Source: Amylibacter sp. (lineage in GTDB: Bacteria; Pseudomonadota; Alphaproteobacteria; Rhodobacterales; Rhodobacteraceae). From it: a DNA stretch of 36,487 nt. Positions 8,647 through 17,329 of this stretch are shown one piece after another; the stretch's first letter is position 1; each line of letters opens with the position of its first letter. The DNA lies in the NCBI GenBank assembly GCA_016764475.1, contig JAESRV010000005.1, forward strand, positions 1-36,487. Reading direction: 5' to 3'. The translations under genes and the position numbers were made by a program. The notes beneath the pieces were generated by a model. The model worked only from the letters and a program-made list of their open reading frames with translations. It did not search any database and had not been told where the DNA came from.

Positions 8647-9804
8647 ATGTTAGAACAGGCAAAAGCCAGAACCGCCGCATTGCAACGCAAAATGGCGGCA
8701 AGCAATATTGATGTGGCAATTTTCACCGATGAGAGTTCAATCGCTTATCTGGCTGGTTTTTGGGGCTATCTGTCTGTCGAATTTGGCCGCCCCAGCATGT
8801 TGGTTGTCTGGCCAGACAAGCCCCCCGCGATCATCACGCCCCTGATGGAAAGCGAAATGGTCGAAGCGATGACTTGGGTCAAGGATATCCACACTTGGGA
8901 GGATTTTGGGCCGAACAGCTGGCAAAACGTTTTGTCTGCAACATTGGGGTCGAACCCCACGCGGGTGGGTGTGGAAATAAACCTGATGCCCGCGATTGTG
9001 CGCAACTGGATGGATGATGCGCTGGCCAATGCCGGGGTCACTGATATTGCACCTGTTTTGGGTGAAATGCGTATGATCAAGTCGCCTGAAGAAATAGAAG
9101 TGATGAAACAGGCAGGTTTAATTGCCGGTGATATGATGGCCGCCGCCGAAGGGGCATTGGCCGCAGGTGTACCCGAATATGAAGCCGCGCTTGCAGTGAT
9201 CAATGCAGGTACGCGCAAGGCGGCGGGATTTCTGACCGATAAGGGCTGGGAAGCGTTCGTATCACCGATGATCCACAACTTGCAGATCATGCAGTCGGGT
9301 AAAGACACATCCATGGTGCATCGCCGTGCCAGTGTTAAGAAATTGGAAAAATTCGACCCTGTCTATTTCTGTTTTTGCAATATGGCACAATTCAAGTTGT
9401 ATAAACTGGGCTTTGACCGGATGTTTTTTGTCGAAGCAGTATCGGATGAGGCAGCTAAGGTGCAGCAGGCCGCACTGGACGCGCAACAAGCTGCGATTGT
9501 CGCGATTAAACCGGGTGTGACAGCCGAAAGCGTGGCAGAGGCGGCCAATGTGATTTACCGTGATCGGGGCTATGAGACGGGTTATCGCACGGGGCGTTCC
9601 ATTGGTATGTCTTATTTGGAAGCCCCTGAACTGAAGGCAGGTGATAAAACCATTTTGCAACCGGGCATGACCTTTGCCGTGGATGGCGGCATATCTGTGG
9701 ACGGCGCATTGGGCGGGCGTATTGGTGACAGTATTGTAGTGACGGATACGGGGTTTGAATATCTGACTGATTATCGCCGCGATATTCTGATTGCAGGTAA
9801 ATAA
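8647..9804 (+). CDS. M24-family (pita-bread fold) protein, Xaa-Pro peptidase/creatinase-like, metal ligands degenerate
   Basis: Creatinase-type N-terminal domain (ARTAALQRKMAASNIDVAIFTDESSIAYLAGFWGY) and M24 C-terminal domain (AIKPGVTAESVAEAANVIYRDRGYETGYRTGRSIGMSYLEAPELK...LQPGMTFAVDGGI...GGRIGDSIVVTDTGFEYLT). Confidence 0.88.
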   Translation: MLEQAKARTAALQRKMAASNIDVAIFTDESSIAYLAGFWGYLSVEFGRPSMLVVWPDKPPAIITPLMESEMVEAMTWVKDIHTWEDFGPNSWQNVLSATLGSNPTRVGVEINLMPAIVRNWMDDALANAGVTDIAPVLGEMRMIKSPEEIEVMKQAGLIAGDMMAAAEGALAAGVPEYEAALAVINAGTRKAAGFLTDKGWEAFVSPMIHNLQIMQSGKDTSMVHRRASVKKLEKFDPVYFCFCNMAQFKLYKLGFDRMFFVEAVSDEAAKVQQAALDAQQAAIVAIKPGVTAESVAEAANVIYRDRGYETGYRTGRSIGMSYLEAPELKAGDKTILQPGMTFAVDGGISVDGALGGRIGDSIVVTDTGFEYLTDYRRDILIAGK

Positions 9805-10575
9805 ATGAAACTGGCCGTCTTTCAATCGGCAGGCGGCGGCTTGACGGTTCAGGAACGCCTAGCCAAACTTGGCGATGCTTTGGCGCAAACCGATTGTGAT
9901 CTGATGATCTGCCCTGAACTTTATGTATCTGGCTATAATGTAGGCGATATGGTCGGGCAGGTGGCGCAAACCGAAAGTGCCAGTTTTATTGAACAGGCTA
10001 CGGTTTTGGCTAAATCCACTGCGACGGCATTGGTCTTTGGGTATCCAGAACGGGCTGACGGGGTGCTCTACAATTCGGTATTGTTTGTGGATGCAACAGG
10101 TCAGATCAGTGCCAACCACCGAAAACTGGCCATTCCTCCAGGGTTTGAACAGGGTCACTTTGCGGCAGGCCACGCGATGACCGTATTTGACTACATGGGG
10201 CTGAAATGCGCTATTTTGATCTGCTATGATGCTGAATTCCCTGAAACTTTGCGTAAAGTGGCCCAAATGGGGGCGCAATTGGTGATTGTAGCCACGGCAT
10301 TAAATGTGAACTGGCCTGTTGTGGCAGACAAGGTCATGCCAACACGGGCGTTTGAAAACGGGGTCTGGCTGGCTTATGCGAACCATGCGGGTGTGGAAAA
10401 TGGTTTGGAATATTACGGCCATAGTTGCATCGTGTCACCCACCGGGGAAGAGGCCGCGCGCGCAGGTCTGGCCGAAGAAATACTACTGGCAGAAATTGCT
10501 GCGGGGGCTGTGAAAGCGGCACAAAAGCGCTTGCCTTATCTTCGGGATGTTAAGCGACTGAATTGCGTGTTATAA
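9805..10575 (+). CDS. Carbon-nitrogen hydrolase (nitrilase superfamily) amidase
   Basis: Intact Glu-Lys-Cys triad contexts: CPELYVSGYN, NHRKLAIPP, CAILICYDAEFPE. Starts immediately after the M24 gene. Confidence 0.92.
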   Translation: MKLAVFQSAGGGLTVQERLAKLGDALAQTDCDLMICPELYVSGYNVGDMVGQVAQTESASFIEQATVLAKSTATALVFGYPERADGVLYNSVLFVDATGQISANHRKLAIPPGFEQGHFAAGHAMTVFDYMGLKCAILICYDAEFPETLRKVAQMGAQLVIVATALNVNWPVVADKVMPTRAFENGVWLAYANHAGVENGLEYYGHSCIVSPTGEEAARAGLAEEILLAEIAAGAVKAAQKRLPYLRDVKRLNCVL

Positions 10576-10594
10576 CCTTCTGGTTACTGGAAGG
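10576..10594. promoter_or_regulatory. Candidate CueR/MerR-type operator CCTTC-N9-GAAGG
   Basis: ACCTTCTGGTTACTGGAAGG between the amidase stop and the cueR start; resembles ACCTTCC-N-GGAAGGT CueR operators. Confidence 0.5.
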
Positions 10595-10606
10595 AAGGGT
10601 GCAAAG

Positions 10607-10996
10607 ATGAATATTGGCGAGATTTCAAAACGATCTGATTTGCCTGTTAAAACAGTGCGTTACTATGCCGATGTTGGGTTAGTAAAGCCTGTAGGGCGCA
10701 CTGATGCGGGTTACCGTACCTATGATGACAAGGCCCTGCGCAAGTTGATATTTGTACGTCGTTCGCGGGCGATGGGCTTTTCTGTTGAGAAATGCCGCAG
10801 GTTGTTGGGGCTTTTTGAAGATCAAAGCCGCACCAGCGCAGAAGTGCGCAGCATTGCCAAGCAACATTTGCAGGAAATTGATGCAAAGCTGGATGAATTA
10901 AAGAAGCTGCAAAAAGAACTTTCAATGCTGGTCAGCAATTGCCACGGTGATGACCGCCCTGATTGCCCGATTTTAGATGCGCTGGAACGTGGATAA
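10607..10996 (+). CDS. cueR: Cu(I)-responsive MerR-family regulator
   Basis: MNIGEISKRSDLPVKTVRYYADVGLVKP HTH and C-terminal metal loop CHGDDRPDCPIL with CueR-like two-Cys spacing. Confidence 0.9.
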   Translation: MNIGEISKRSDLPVKTVRYYADVGLVKPVGRTDAGYRTYDDKALRKLIFVRRSRAMGFSVEKCRRLLGLFEDQSRTSAEVRSIAKQHLQEIDAKLDELKKLQKELSMLVSNCHGDDRPDCPILDALERG

Positions 10997-11190
10997 CCCG
11001 TAAATCTTGTGGATATCTTGAAGTTTTCTGTGGGTATTAACACATTTACCTTAAATTCTTCTTTACAGAATGCCATTTGTGGCACACCATATGTAGTAAG
11101 CAAAGCGGTATAAACCGCGACACTTAGCTAAACCTACTAATCGAGCAGGTTTTATCCTAACAAAACCAAAAGACGTTTGGGGACGGGCAT

Positions 11191-11694
11191 ATGGCAAATT
11201 CAGAGCATTATCTGGGCGCGGATGATCTACATCCCATAGATATGGTTGAAACACTGGCGCAGCATTACGACTGGGATTTTGACCGCGTCGCCGAAGATCA
11301 GATCGCGATGGTGATCGAAGGGTCGTGGCGCATCTATTCGATCACGCTGGCGTGGTCAGCCTATGATGAAACCCTGCGCATGGTTTGCACCTTTGACATG
11401 GACCCGCCAAGTGACACGTTGCCGGCCCTTTATCAGGCCTTGAATGAAGCAAACGACAGTTGCTGGGCAGGCTCGTTTGCGATGTGGGCGGATCAACGCC
11501 TGATGGTTTACCGCTACGGTTTGTTGTTGGGGGGGGACGCGACTGCCGAACCTGAACAGATCGACCAGATGTTGTCGGCAGCGGTTGCTGCGTGTGAAAA
11601 GTTCTACCCCGCATTTCAGCTGATTTGCTGGGGCAACAGCCCGGTAAAAGAAGCGATGAACATTGCAATGACCGAAGCTTACGGTCGCGCTTGA
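11191..11694 (+). CDS. YbjN domain-containing protein
   Basis: DDLHPIDMVETLAQHYDWDFDRVAEDQIAMVIEGSWRIYSITLAWSAYDETLRMVCTFDM is typical of alphaproteobacterial YbjN-domain proteins. Confidence 0.85.
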   Translation: MANSEHYLGADDLHPIDMVETLAQHYDWDFDRVAEDQIAMVIEGSWRIYSITLAWSAYDETLRMVCTFDMDPPSDTLPALYQALNEANDSCWAGSFAMWADQRLMVYRYGLLLGGDATAEPEQIDQMLSAAVAACEKFYPAFQLICWGNSPVKEAMNIAMTEAYGRA

Positions 11695-11741
11695 TTTTCG
11701 TGTGAATTTACCCGATTGTCACCTGAAAAGGGGGCAATGCT

Positions 11742-12554
11742 ATGACATTATCCAATATCAACGAAAACGGCTTGGTGCTACTGGGCTGTGGCAAAATGGG
11801 CTCTGCCATGTTGCAGGGCTGGCTGGCGCAAGGGGTGCGCCCAAGTGCCGTCACAATCCTTGATCCATACCCGTCTGACTGGTTGAAAACCCAAGGCGTA
11901 TCAATCAATACGGATTTGCCTGCCGCCCCTGCGGTTTGTATTCTGGCGGTAAAACCGCAAATGATGGGCAAGGCTTTGCCGCGTTTGCAAGCACTGGGGA
12001 ACGGGAACACCTTGTTTATATCCATCGCCGCAGGCACATCTATCGCCAGCTTTGAAGATGTTTTGGGCGCTGATACCCCGATTATCCGGGCCATGCCCAA
12101 TACGCCTGCCGCCGTTGGGCGGGGGATTACAGCCTTGATTGGCAACGATATAATCAGCGCAGATCAGATGAACATGGCCGAAACCCTGTTGGCGGCAGTC
12201 GGGCAAACCCTGCGTTTGGATAATGAAGGTCAGATGGACGCGGTCACGGCTGTATCGGGTTCCGGCCCAGCCTATGTGTTTCACTTGATTGAGACTATGG
12301 CCGCCGCTGGCGTGGCCGAAGGGTTGCCTGCTGATATGGCCATGCGGTTAGCGAAAGCGACAGTTGCGGGGGCAGGGGAATTGGCTGAGAAAGCAGATGA
12401 AGACCCGGCGCAACTGCGTATTAACGTAACCTCCCCCGGGGGTACAACAGCGGCAGCTTTGGCGGTGTTGATGGATACGGAAACAGGGTTTCCGAAAGTG
12501 GTAAGTGCAGGCGTGAAAGCGGCGGCGGATCGTAGTAAAGAGCTGGGTAAATAA
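11742..12554 (+). CDS. proC: Pyrroline-5-carboxylate reductase
   Basis: LLGCGKMGSAMLQGW, ILAVKPQMM, IRAMPNTPAAVGRGITAL, DAVTAVSGSGPAYVFHLIETM, SPGGTTAAAL. Confidence 0.96.
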   Translation: MTLSNINENGLVLLGCGKMGSAMLQGWLAQGVRPSAVTILDPYPSDWLKTQGVSINTDLPAAPAVCILAVKPQMMGKALPRLQALGNGNTLFISIAAGTSIASFEDVLGADTPIIRAMPNTPAAVGRGITALIGNDIISADQMNMAETLLAAVGQTLRLDNEGQMDAVTAVSGSGPAYVFHLIETMAAAGVAEGLPADMAMRLAKATVAGAGELAEKADEDPAQLRINVTSPGGTTAAALAVLMDTETGFPKVVSAGVKAAADRSKELGK

Positions 12555-12893
12555 ATGGCTGAGATTACTTTTGATGATTTCATGAAAGTTGACATTCGCG
12601 TGGGCCAAATCACCCGCGCTGAACCGTTTCCAGAGGCACGCAAACCTGCCTATAAACTCTGGGTCGATATGGGGCCGGAACTGGGGGTTAAAAAATCATC
12701 GGCCCAAATCACTGTGCATTACGATGTGGACATGCTGGTGGGCCGCAAGGTCATGGCGGTGGTGAACTTTCCACCGCGCCAGATCGGGCCTGTGATGTCT
12801 GAGATTTTAGTCTTGGGCGTGCCCGACAAAAACAACGAGGTGGTGTTGCTGAAACCCGATCTGGATGTGCCGATCGGCGGGCGGTTGTATTAG
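12555..12893 (+). CDS. tRNA-binding domain protein (CsaA/Trbp111-like)
   Basis: FDDFMKVDIRVGQITRAEPFPEARKPAYKLWVDMGPELGVKKSSAQITVHYDVDMLVGRKVMAVVNFPPRQIGPVMSEILVLG. Confidence 0.93.
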   Translation: MAEITFDDFMKVDIRVGQITRAEPFPEARKPAYKLWVDMGPELGVKKSSAQITVHYDVDMLVGRKVMAVVNFPPRQIGPVMSEILVLGVPDKNNEVVLLKPDLDVPIGGRLY

Positions 12894-12913
12894 GGCCTGC
12901 AAGGGGCGGTACG

Positions 12914-12925
12914 GGCTGAAGCCCT
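12914..12925. repeat. Short REP-like hairpin GGGCTGAAGCCC
   Basis: GGGC-TGAA-GCCC within a GC-rich intergenic stretch after the CsaA-like gene. Confidence 0.35.
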
Positions 12926-13014
12926 TCCTACGCCACGTTTTATCTTTTCACCCTAGCAACAAACTGTGCCACCCCCTATATTAGGTTTGTTACGAACAAT
13001 AATTGGGGGCGGGC

Positions 13015-13107
13015 ATGTCTGCCGCATCACTGCAATGGATTTCTTACTTTATTCTGGTTGCCATCATCTGGGTGGTTTCAGCCGGTGCTTATAGCGGGTC
13101 ATTGTAA
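13015..13107 (+). CDS. 30-aa single-TM microprotein, stop/start-coupled to the XpaC-like gene
   Basis: MSAASLQWISYFILVAIIWVVSAGAYSGSL*; stop TAA (13105-13107) overlaps the next ATG (13107) as TAATG; preceded by a G-rich stretch (gggggcgggcATG). Below the ORF-track size cutoff. Confidence 0.6.
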   Translation: MSAASLQWISYFILVAIIWVVSAGAYSGSL

Positions 13108-14012
13108 TGACCCAGCGTTATGGTGGAAAATTTAGCCCGCAAGGCGCGCCTGATACGGCTGCGGCCCCGCCTAAAAACAGGTTTCGCGGCAAAAAAGCCT
13201 ATCAATCCAACATCCGCGCCAAGCTGCTGTTTCTGATCCCGTTGCCTTTGTTGTTCTCTGGCATTGGGGAATTAAAGGCAGAAAACAGTATTGGCATGAT
13301 ATTTGAATGGGGTGCATTGGCGGCTTTATTATTGGCCGCATGGTTGTTGCGCGACGGGCTGGAAGCTGAGGCCACTTATAATGCGCGCAAAGTTGCCCGC
13401 CCGCCTGCGATACCACGCAAGATATTTGCCTCTGTGCTGACGGGTGCCGGTGTGACATTGGCAGCCTTTGGTGGCGCACATGTCGCGCTGTTTTCCAGTC
13501 TGGTTTTCGGGGCGGCTGCCGCGATTGCGCATAGCTTAAGCTTTGGCCTAGACCCAATGCGGCGCAAAGGCATGGAAGGGTTTGATGCGTTTGAAAACGA
13601 CCGTGTGGTGAAAGCCGTGGAACGGGCGGAAAAACTGTTGGCGGAAACCATCAGTGCTTCCCACAAATTCAACGACCGCGCCCTTGAAGGCCGCATTGAA
13701 AGTCTGGCGTCAACCGCACGCGATATGTTTCGCACTGTCGAAGAAGACCCGCGCGACTTGGCGCGTGCGCGCAAGTTCATGGGGGTCTATCTGAAAGGTG
13801 CGCGTGATGCCACGATCAAGTTTGCCGATTTATACGCGCGGAAGCGCGATACCGCCGCGCGCGCGGATTACGAAGCACTTCTAAGTGATTTGGAACAAAG
13901 CTTTGTATCCCACCAACAAACATTACTTCTGGATGACCGCAGTGATCTGGATGTTGAAATAGAAGTTTTACGAGACAGACTGAAACAAGAAGGCCTAACC
14001 GCCAAACGATAG
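13107..14012 (+). CDS. XpaC-like 5-bromo-4-chloroindolyl phosphate hydrolysis family protein
   Basis: N-terminal TM pair then a coiled region (NDRALEGRIESLASTARDMFRTVEEDPRDLARARKFMGVYLKGARDATIKFADLYA) typical of XpaC; adjacent to TelA. Confidence 0.85.
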   Translation: MTQRYGGKFSPQGAPDTAAAPPKNRFRGKKAYQSNIRAKLLFLIPLPLLFSGIGELKAENSIGMIFEWGALAALLLAAWLLRDGLEAEATYNARKVARPPAIPRKIFASVLTGAGVTLAAFGGAHVALFSSLVFGAAAAIAHSLSFGLDPMRRKGMEGFDAFENDRVVKAVERAEKLLAETISASHKFNDRALEGRIESLASTARDMFRTVEEDPRDLARARKFMGVYLKGARDATIKFADLYARKRDTAARADYEALLSDLEQSFVSHQQTLLLDDRSDLDVEIEVLRDRLKQEGLTAKR

Positions 14013-14022
14013 GAGACATTTA

Positions 14023-15207
14023 ATGTCAGATGATACCCGCAAAAAGGCCGGAACAACGCTTAAAGAAGTTGAAAAAGTAACCGCTGCGGTTTTACCCGAA
14101 CCCAAGGGTGAATTGATTGTTGTGTCTGAGGTGAAGCCGGATCAGAAAAAAGTCATCAAATCGCGTATGGCTGAAATTGACATCGGCAACACCCAGTCGA
14201 TCATCGAATTTGGCTCGAAAGCCCAAGCGGAATTGCAGCTTATCAGCCGGGAAATGTTGGCCGGCGTGCGTAACAAAGATGTAGGCCCTGCGGGCGACAG
14301 TCTGCGTGACATGGTCAGTTCCATTCGCGGGTTTTCGGTGGATGAGCTGAACCCGAACCGCCGACGCAGTTGGTGGGAACGCCTGAGGGGCAAAGCCACA
14401 CCTGTGGCAAAATTCATGGCACGCTATGAAACTGTGCAAGGCCAGATTGACAAGATCACCGATGATCTACTGGATCATGAACATATTTTGCTGAAAGACA
14501 TCAAATCACTGGATAAGCTATACGGTAAAACGCTGGCTTTTTATGATGAGCTGGCAATCTATATCGCGGCTGGCGAAGAGAAGATCAAAGAGCTGGATGC
14601 GAAAACCATCCCCGCCAAGGAAAAACAGGTGGCCAATGCGCCCAAAGACAAAGGTGTGATCAAAGCGCAGGAACTGCGCGATCTGCGATCAGCGCGTGAC
14701 GATCTGGAACGCCGGGTGCATGATTTGAAACTGACACGCCAAGTGACCATGCAATCTTTGCCCTCTATCCGCTTGGTGCAGGAAAACGATAAATCCCTTG
14801 TGACCAAGATCAACTCAACGCTGGTCAATACCGTGCCACTTTGGGAAACCCAGTTGGCGCAAGCTGTGACCATTCACCGGTCCCGTGAAGCCGCCATAGT
14901 GGTGAAAGAAGCTAATGATCTGACCAATGAATTGCTGGAAAGCAATGCCGAAAACCTGCAAGTAGCCAACCGCGAGGTGCGCAAGCAGATGGAACGTTCG
15001 GTGTTTGATATTGATAGTATCCGCAAAGCCAATGAATATCTGATCGCCACCATTGAAGAAAGTCTGGTGATTGCCGATGAAGGTAAAGCCCGACGTGCGG
15101 ATGCGGAAAAAGAGCTGGAGGTTCTGGAAGGTAAGTTGAAAGAAACTTTATCAGCGGCAAAAGCACCCAAAAAGACCACGCCGAAACCCAAAGCCGCGAA
15201 TGGTTGA
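14023..15207 (+). CDS. Toxic anion resistance protein, TelA family
   Basis: IIEFGSKAQAELQLISREMLAGVRNKDVGPAGDSLRDMVSSIRGF...LTRQVTMQSLPSIRLVQENDKSLVTKINSTLVNTVPLWETQLAQAVT is characteristic of TelA. Confidence 0.95.
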   Translation: MSDDTRKKAGTTLKEVEKVTAAVLPEPKGELIVVSEVKPDQKKVIKSRMAEIDIGNTQSIIEFGSKAQAELQLISREMLAGVRNKDVGPAGDSLRDMVSSIRGFSVDELNPNRRRSWWERLRGKATPVAKFMARYETVQGQIDKITDDLLDHEHILLKDIKSLDKLYGKTLAFYDELAIYIAAGEEKIKELDAKTIPAKEKQVANAPKDKGVIKAQELRDLRSARDDLERRVHDLKLTRQVTMQSLPSIRLVQENDKSLVTKINSTLVNTVPLWETQLAQAVTIHRSREAAIVVKEANDLTNELLESNAENLQVANREVRKQMERSVFDIDSIRKANEYLIATIEESLVIADEGKARRADAEKELEVLEGKLKETLSAAKAPKKTTPKPKAANG

Positions 15208-15220
15208 AAATAGCACAAAT

Positions 15221-15244
15221 GGAACGCGGCCCTTGCGGCGTTCC
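15221..15244. promoter_or_regulatory. Stem-loop GGAACGC-N10-GCGTTCC between telA-like and DUF2927 genes (possible processing or attenuation site)
   Basis: 7-bp perfect stem; no strong T-run follows, so not called as a terminator. Confidence 0.4.
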
Positions 15245-15268
15245 TAAATTGCTTTCATAGTCACCCCC

Positions 15269-16198
15269 ATGCGTTTCATAACCCTCATTACCAGCATATT
15301 TATCGGGCTTTCCGCCTGCACCCCTTTGCCTGGGCTGACCAAGCAGCAACCAAGACCCAAAAATCTTACCTCGCCCGGCCCTTCGGTGGAAAGCCAGAAA
15401 GTGGCCAACTATTACGCCAGCGTGCAGGCCCGCTTGCGCGCGCGTGGGCGGTTGCGTCAGGAACTTTCCCCAAGTGATGCGCGTTTTACAACACAAGATC
15501 TGATCACAAACTTTGAACGCGTGGCCCTGTTTGACGAATATTCCGAACGCGGCGGCAAATTCATTGAGCGCCAAACCCCCAGCAGTTTGCGCCGTTGGGA
15601 ACGCCCGGTGCGCATTGCTTTGCATTTCGGCCCGTCCACCAGTAAAGAACAGCGCGCGGCAGACACCGCCTATGTGCGCAACTTTGCCACCCGCCTGGCG
15701 CGGCTTTCCGGCCTTGATATCCAGTTGACGGATGCAAAACGGGCTAACTTTTCACTGCTGTTTTTGAATAAAGATGAACAACGAGATTACATATCCGAGC
15801 TGGTTGGGCAGGTGAAGTATCTGATACCGAAAATTTCCAACGAGATTAAAAATAGCCCACGGGGTATATTTTGTGTGGCTTATGCCGTGTCTGACAGCAA
15901 TTCCCTAGCCGGTTACAAAGGGGTGATTATTCTGATCAAAGGCGAACATCGCGGATTGATGCGTGAATCGTGTATTCATGAAGAAATGACCCAAGCTTTG
16001 GGTCTGGCAAACGACAGCCCCGATGCGCGGCCTTCCATTTTCAATGATGACGAAGAATTTGCCCTGCTGACACGCCATGACGAGCTGTTGTTGAAAATGC
16101 TTTATGACCCACGCTTAAAAATCGGGATGACGATAAAAGAGGCACATCCAATCGTGCAACAGATCGCACAAGAGTTAATGGCCCTAGGGCGCAGCTAA
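15269..16198 (+). CDS. DUF2927 domain-containing putative lipoprotein
   Basis: N-terminal lipobox-like IFIGLSAC; FTTQDLITNFERVALFDEYSERGGKFIERQTPSSLRRWERPVRIALHFG and a late CIHEEMTQALGLANDS motif. Confidence 0.85.
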   Translation: MRFITLITSIFIGLSACTPLPGLTKQQPRPKNLTSPGPSVESQKVANYYASVQARLRARGRLRQELSPSDARFTTQDLITNFERVALFDEYSERGGKFIERQTPSSLRRWERPVRIALHFGPSTSKEQRAADTAYVRNFATRLARLSGLDIQLTDAKRANFSLLFLNKDEQRDYISELVGQVKYLIPKISNEIKNSPRGIFCVAYAVSDSNSLAGYKGVIILIKGEHRGLMRESCIHEEMTQALGLANDSPDARPSIFNDDEEFALLTRHDELLLKMLYDPRLKIGMTIKEAHPIVQQIAQELMALGRS

Positions 16199-16213
16199 AA
16201 CAGGAGATTTACC

Positions 16214-17323
16214 ATGGGTATTCTGGATTTTATAACCGGCGAATTTATTGACGTTATCCACTGGACGGATGACACCGATGACACATTGGTCTGGCGTTTT
16301 GAACGTGAGGGGCATGAAATCAAGTACGGCGCCAAACTGACCGTGCGCGAAGGCCAAGCTGCCGTTTTGATCCATGAAGGTCAGTTGGCGGATGTGTTCA
16401 CGCCCGGGCTTTATATGCTTGAAACCAACAACATGCCGATCCTGACCACGTTGCAACACTGGGATCACGGCTTTGAAAGCCCGTTCAAGTCGGAAGTTTA
16501 TTTCGTTAACACCACCCGCTTTCAGGATCTGAAATGGGGCACGAAAAACCCCGTGATCGTGCGCGACCCCGAGTTTGGCCCCTTGCGCATTCGCGCTTAT
16601 GGTACCTATGAGGTCAAGGTCTCTGATCCTGCCCTGTTCCTGACCGAGATTGTGGGTACTGACGGCGAGTTTACCATGGATGAAATATCTTATGCGATCC
16701 GCAACATCATCGTATCGCGGTTTTCTGCCGCCGTGGCTGCAAGTGGCATTCCTATCTTGGATATGGCCGCTAACACGTTTGATCTGGGCAAATTGCTGGC
16801 TACACGGATTGCGCCCGAGGTTGCTGAATTCGGGCTGGAACTGCCGAAACTTTATATCGAGAACATCTCTATGCCGCCCGCCGTTGAGGCGGCGTTGGAT
16901 AAGCGCACCTCAATCGGGATTGTCGGGGATTTGAACAGCTACACGCAATATGCCGCCGCCGAAGCAATGTCGGATGCCGCCAAAAACCCAAGCGGTGGCA
17001 TGGGGGCAGGGCTTGGTATGGGCATGGGCATCGCAATGGCCGCAAGCGGCCCTTGGGGGCCGCGCCCGACCGTTGCCGCAAGCGTAGCGCCGCAAATGCC
17101 GCCACCGCCGCCGCCTGTGGAACGGGTTTGGCATATAGCGGATCAGGGTAAAACCACAGGGCCGTTTTCTAAGGCCCATTTGGGCCGTATGGCGGCAGAC
17201 GGCAGCTTGCAACGCGGTACATATGTTTGGTCAGTCGGGCTGGACGGATGGCAAACGGCGGGCGATATTAATGAGCTGGCACAGCTGTTCACCATCGCGC
17301 CACCCCCCTTGCCAAAAGGTTAA
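16214..17323 (+). CDS. SPFH-domain (YdjI/virion-core-like) protein with C-terminal GYF_2 domain
   Basis: MGILDFITGEFIDVIHWTDDTDDTLVWRFEREGHEIKYGAKLTVREGQAAVLIHEGQLADVFTPGLYMLET SPFH region; Gly/Met-rich then Pro-rich linker; C-terminal VWHIADQGKTTGPFSKAHLGRMAADGSLQRGTYVWSVGLDGWQTAGDI GYF-like module. Confidence 0.9.
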   Translation: MGILDFITGEFIDVIHWTDDTDDTLVWRFEREGHEIKYGAKLTVREGQAAVLIHEGQLADVFTPGLYMLETNNMPILTTLQHWDHGFESPFKSEVYFVNTTRFQDLKWGTKNPVIVRDPEFGPLRIRAYGTYEVKVSDPALFLTEIVGTDGEFTMDEISYAIRNIIVSRFSAAVAASGIPILDMAANTFDLGKLLATRIAPEVAEFGLELPKLYIENISMPPAVEAALDKRTSIGIVGDLNSYTQYAAAEAMSDAAKNPSGGMGAGLGMGMGIAMAASGPWGPRPTVAASVAPQMPPPPPPVERVWHIADQGKTTGPFSKAHLGRMAADGSLQRGTYVWSVGLDGWQTAGDINELAQLFTIAPPPLPKG

Positions 17324-17329
17324 TGCAAT

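Noticed and set aside
12958-12991. AACAAAC...GTTTGTT inverted repeat upstream of the 30-aa microprotein
   Set aside because: Only 7-bp arms with a 20-nt spacer; could be a promoter element but too weak to claim.
14912-15625. 237-aa minus-strand ORF opposite TelA/DUF2927 genes
   Set aside because: Spans two sense genes and their intergenic gap; no recognisable domain.
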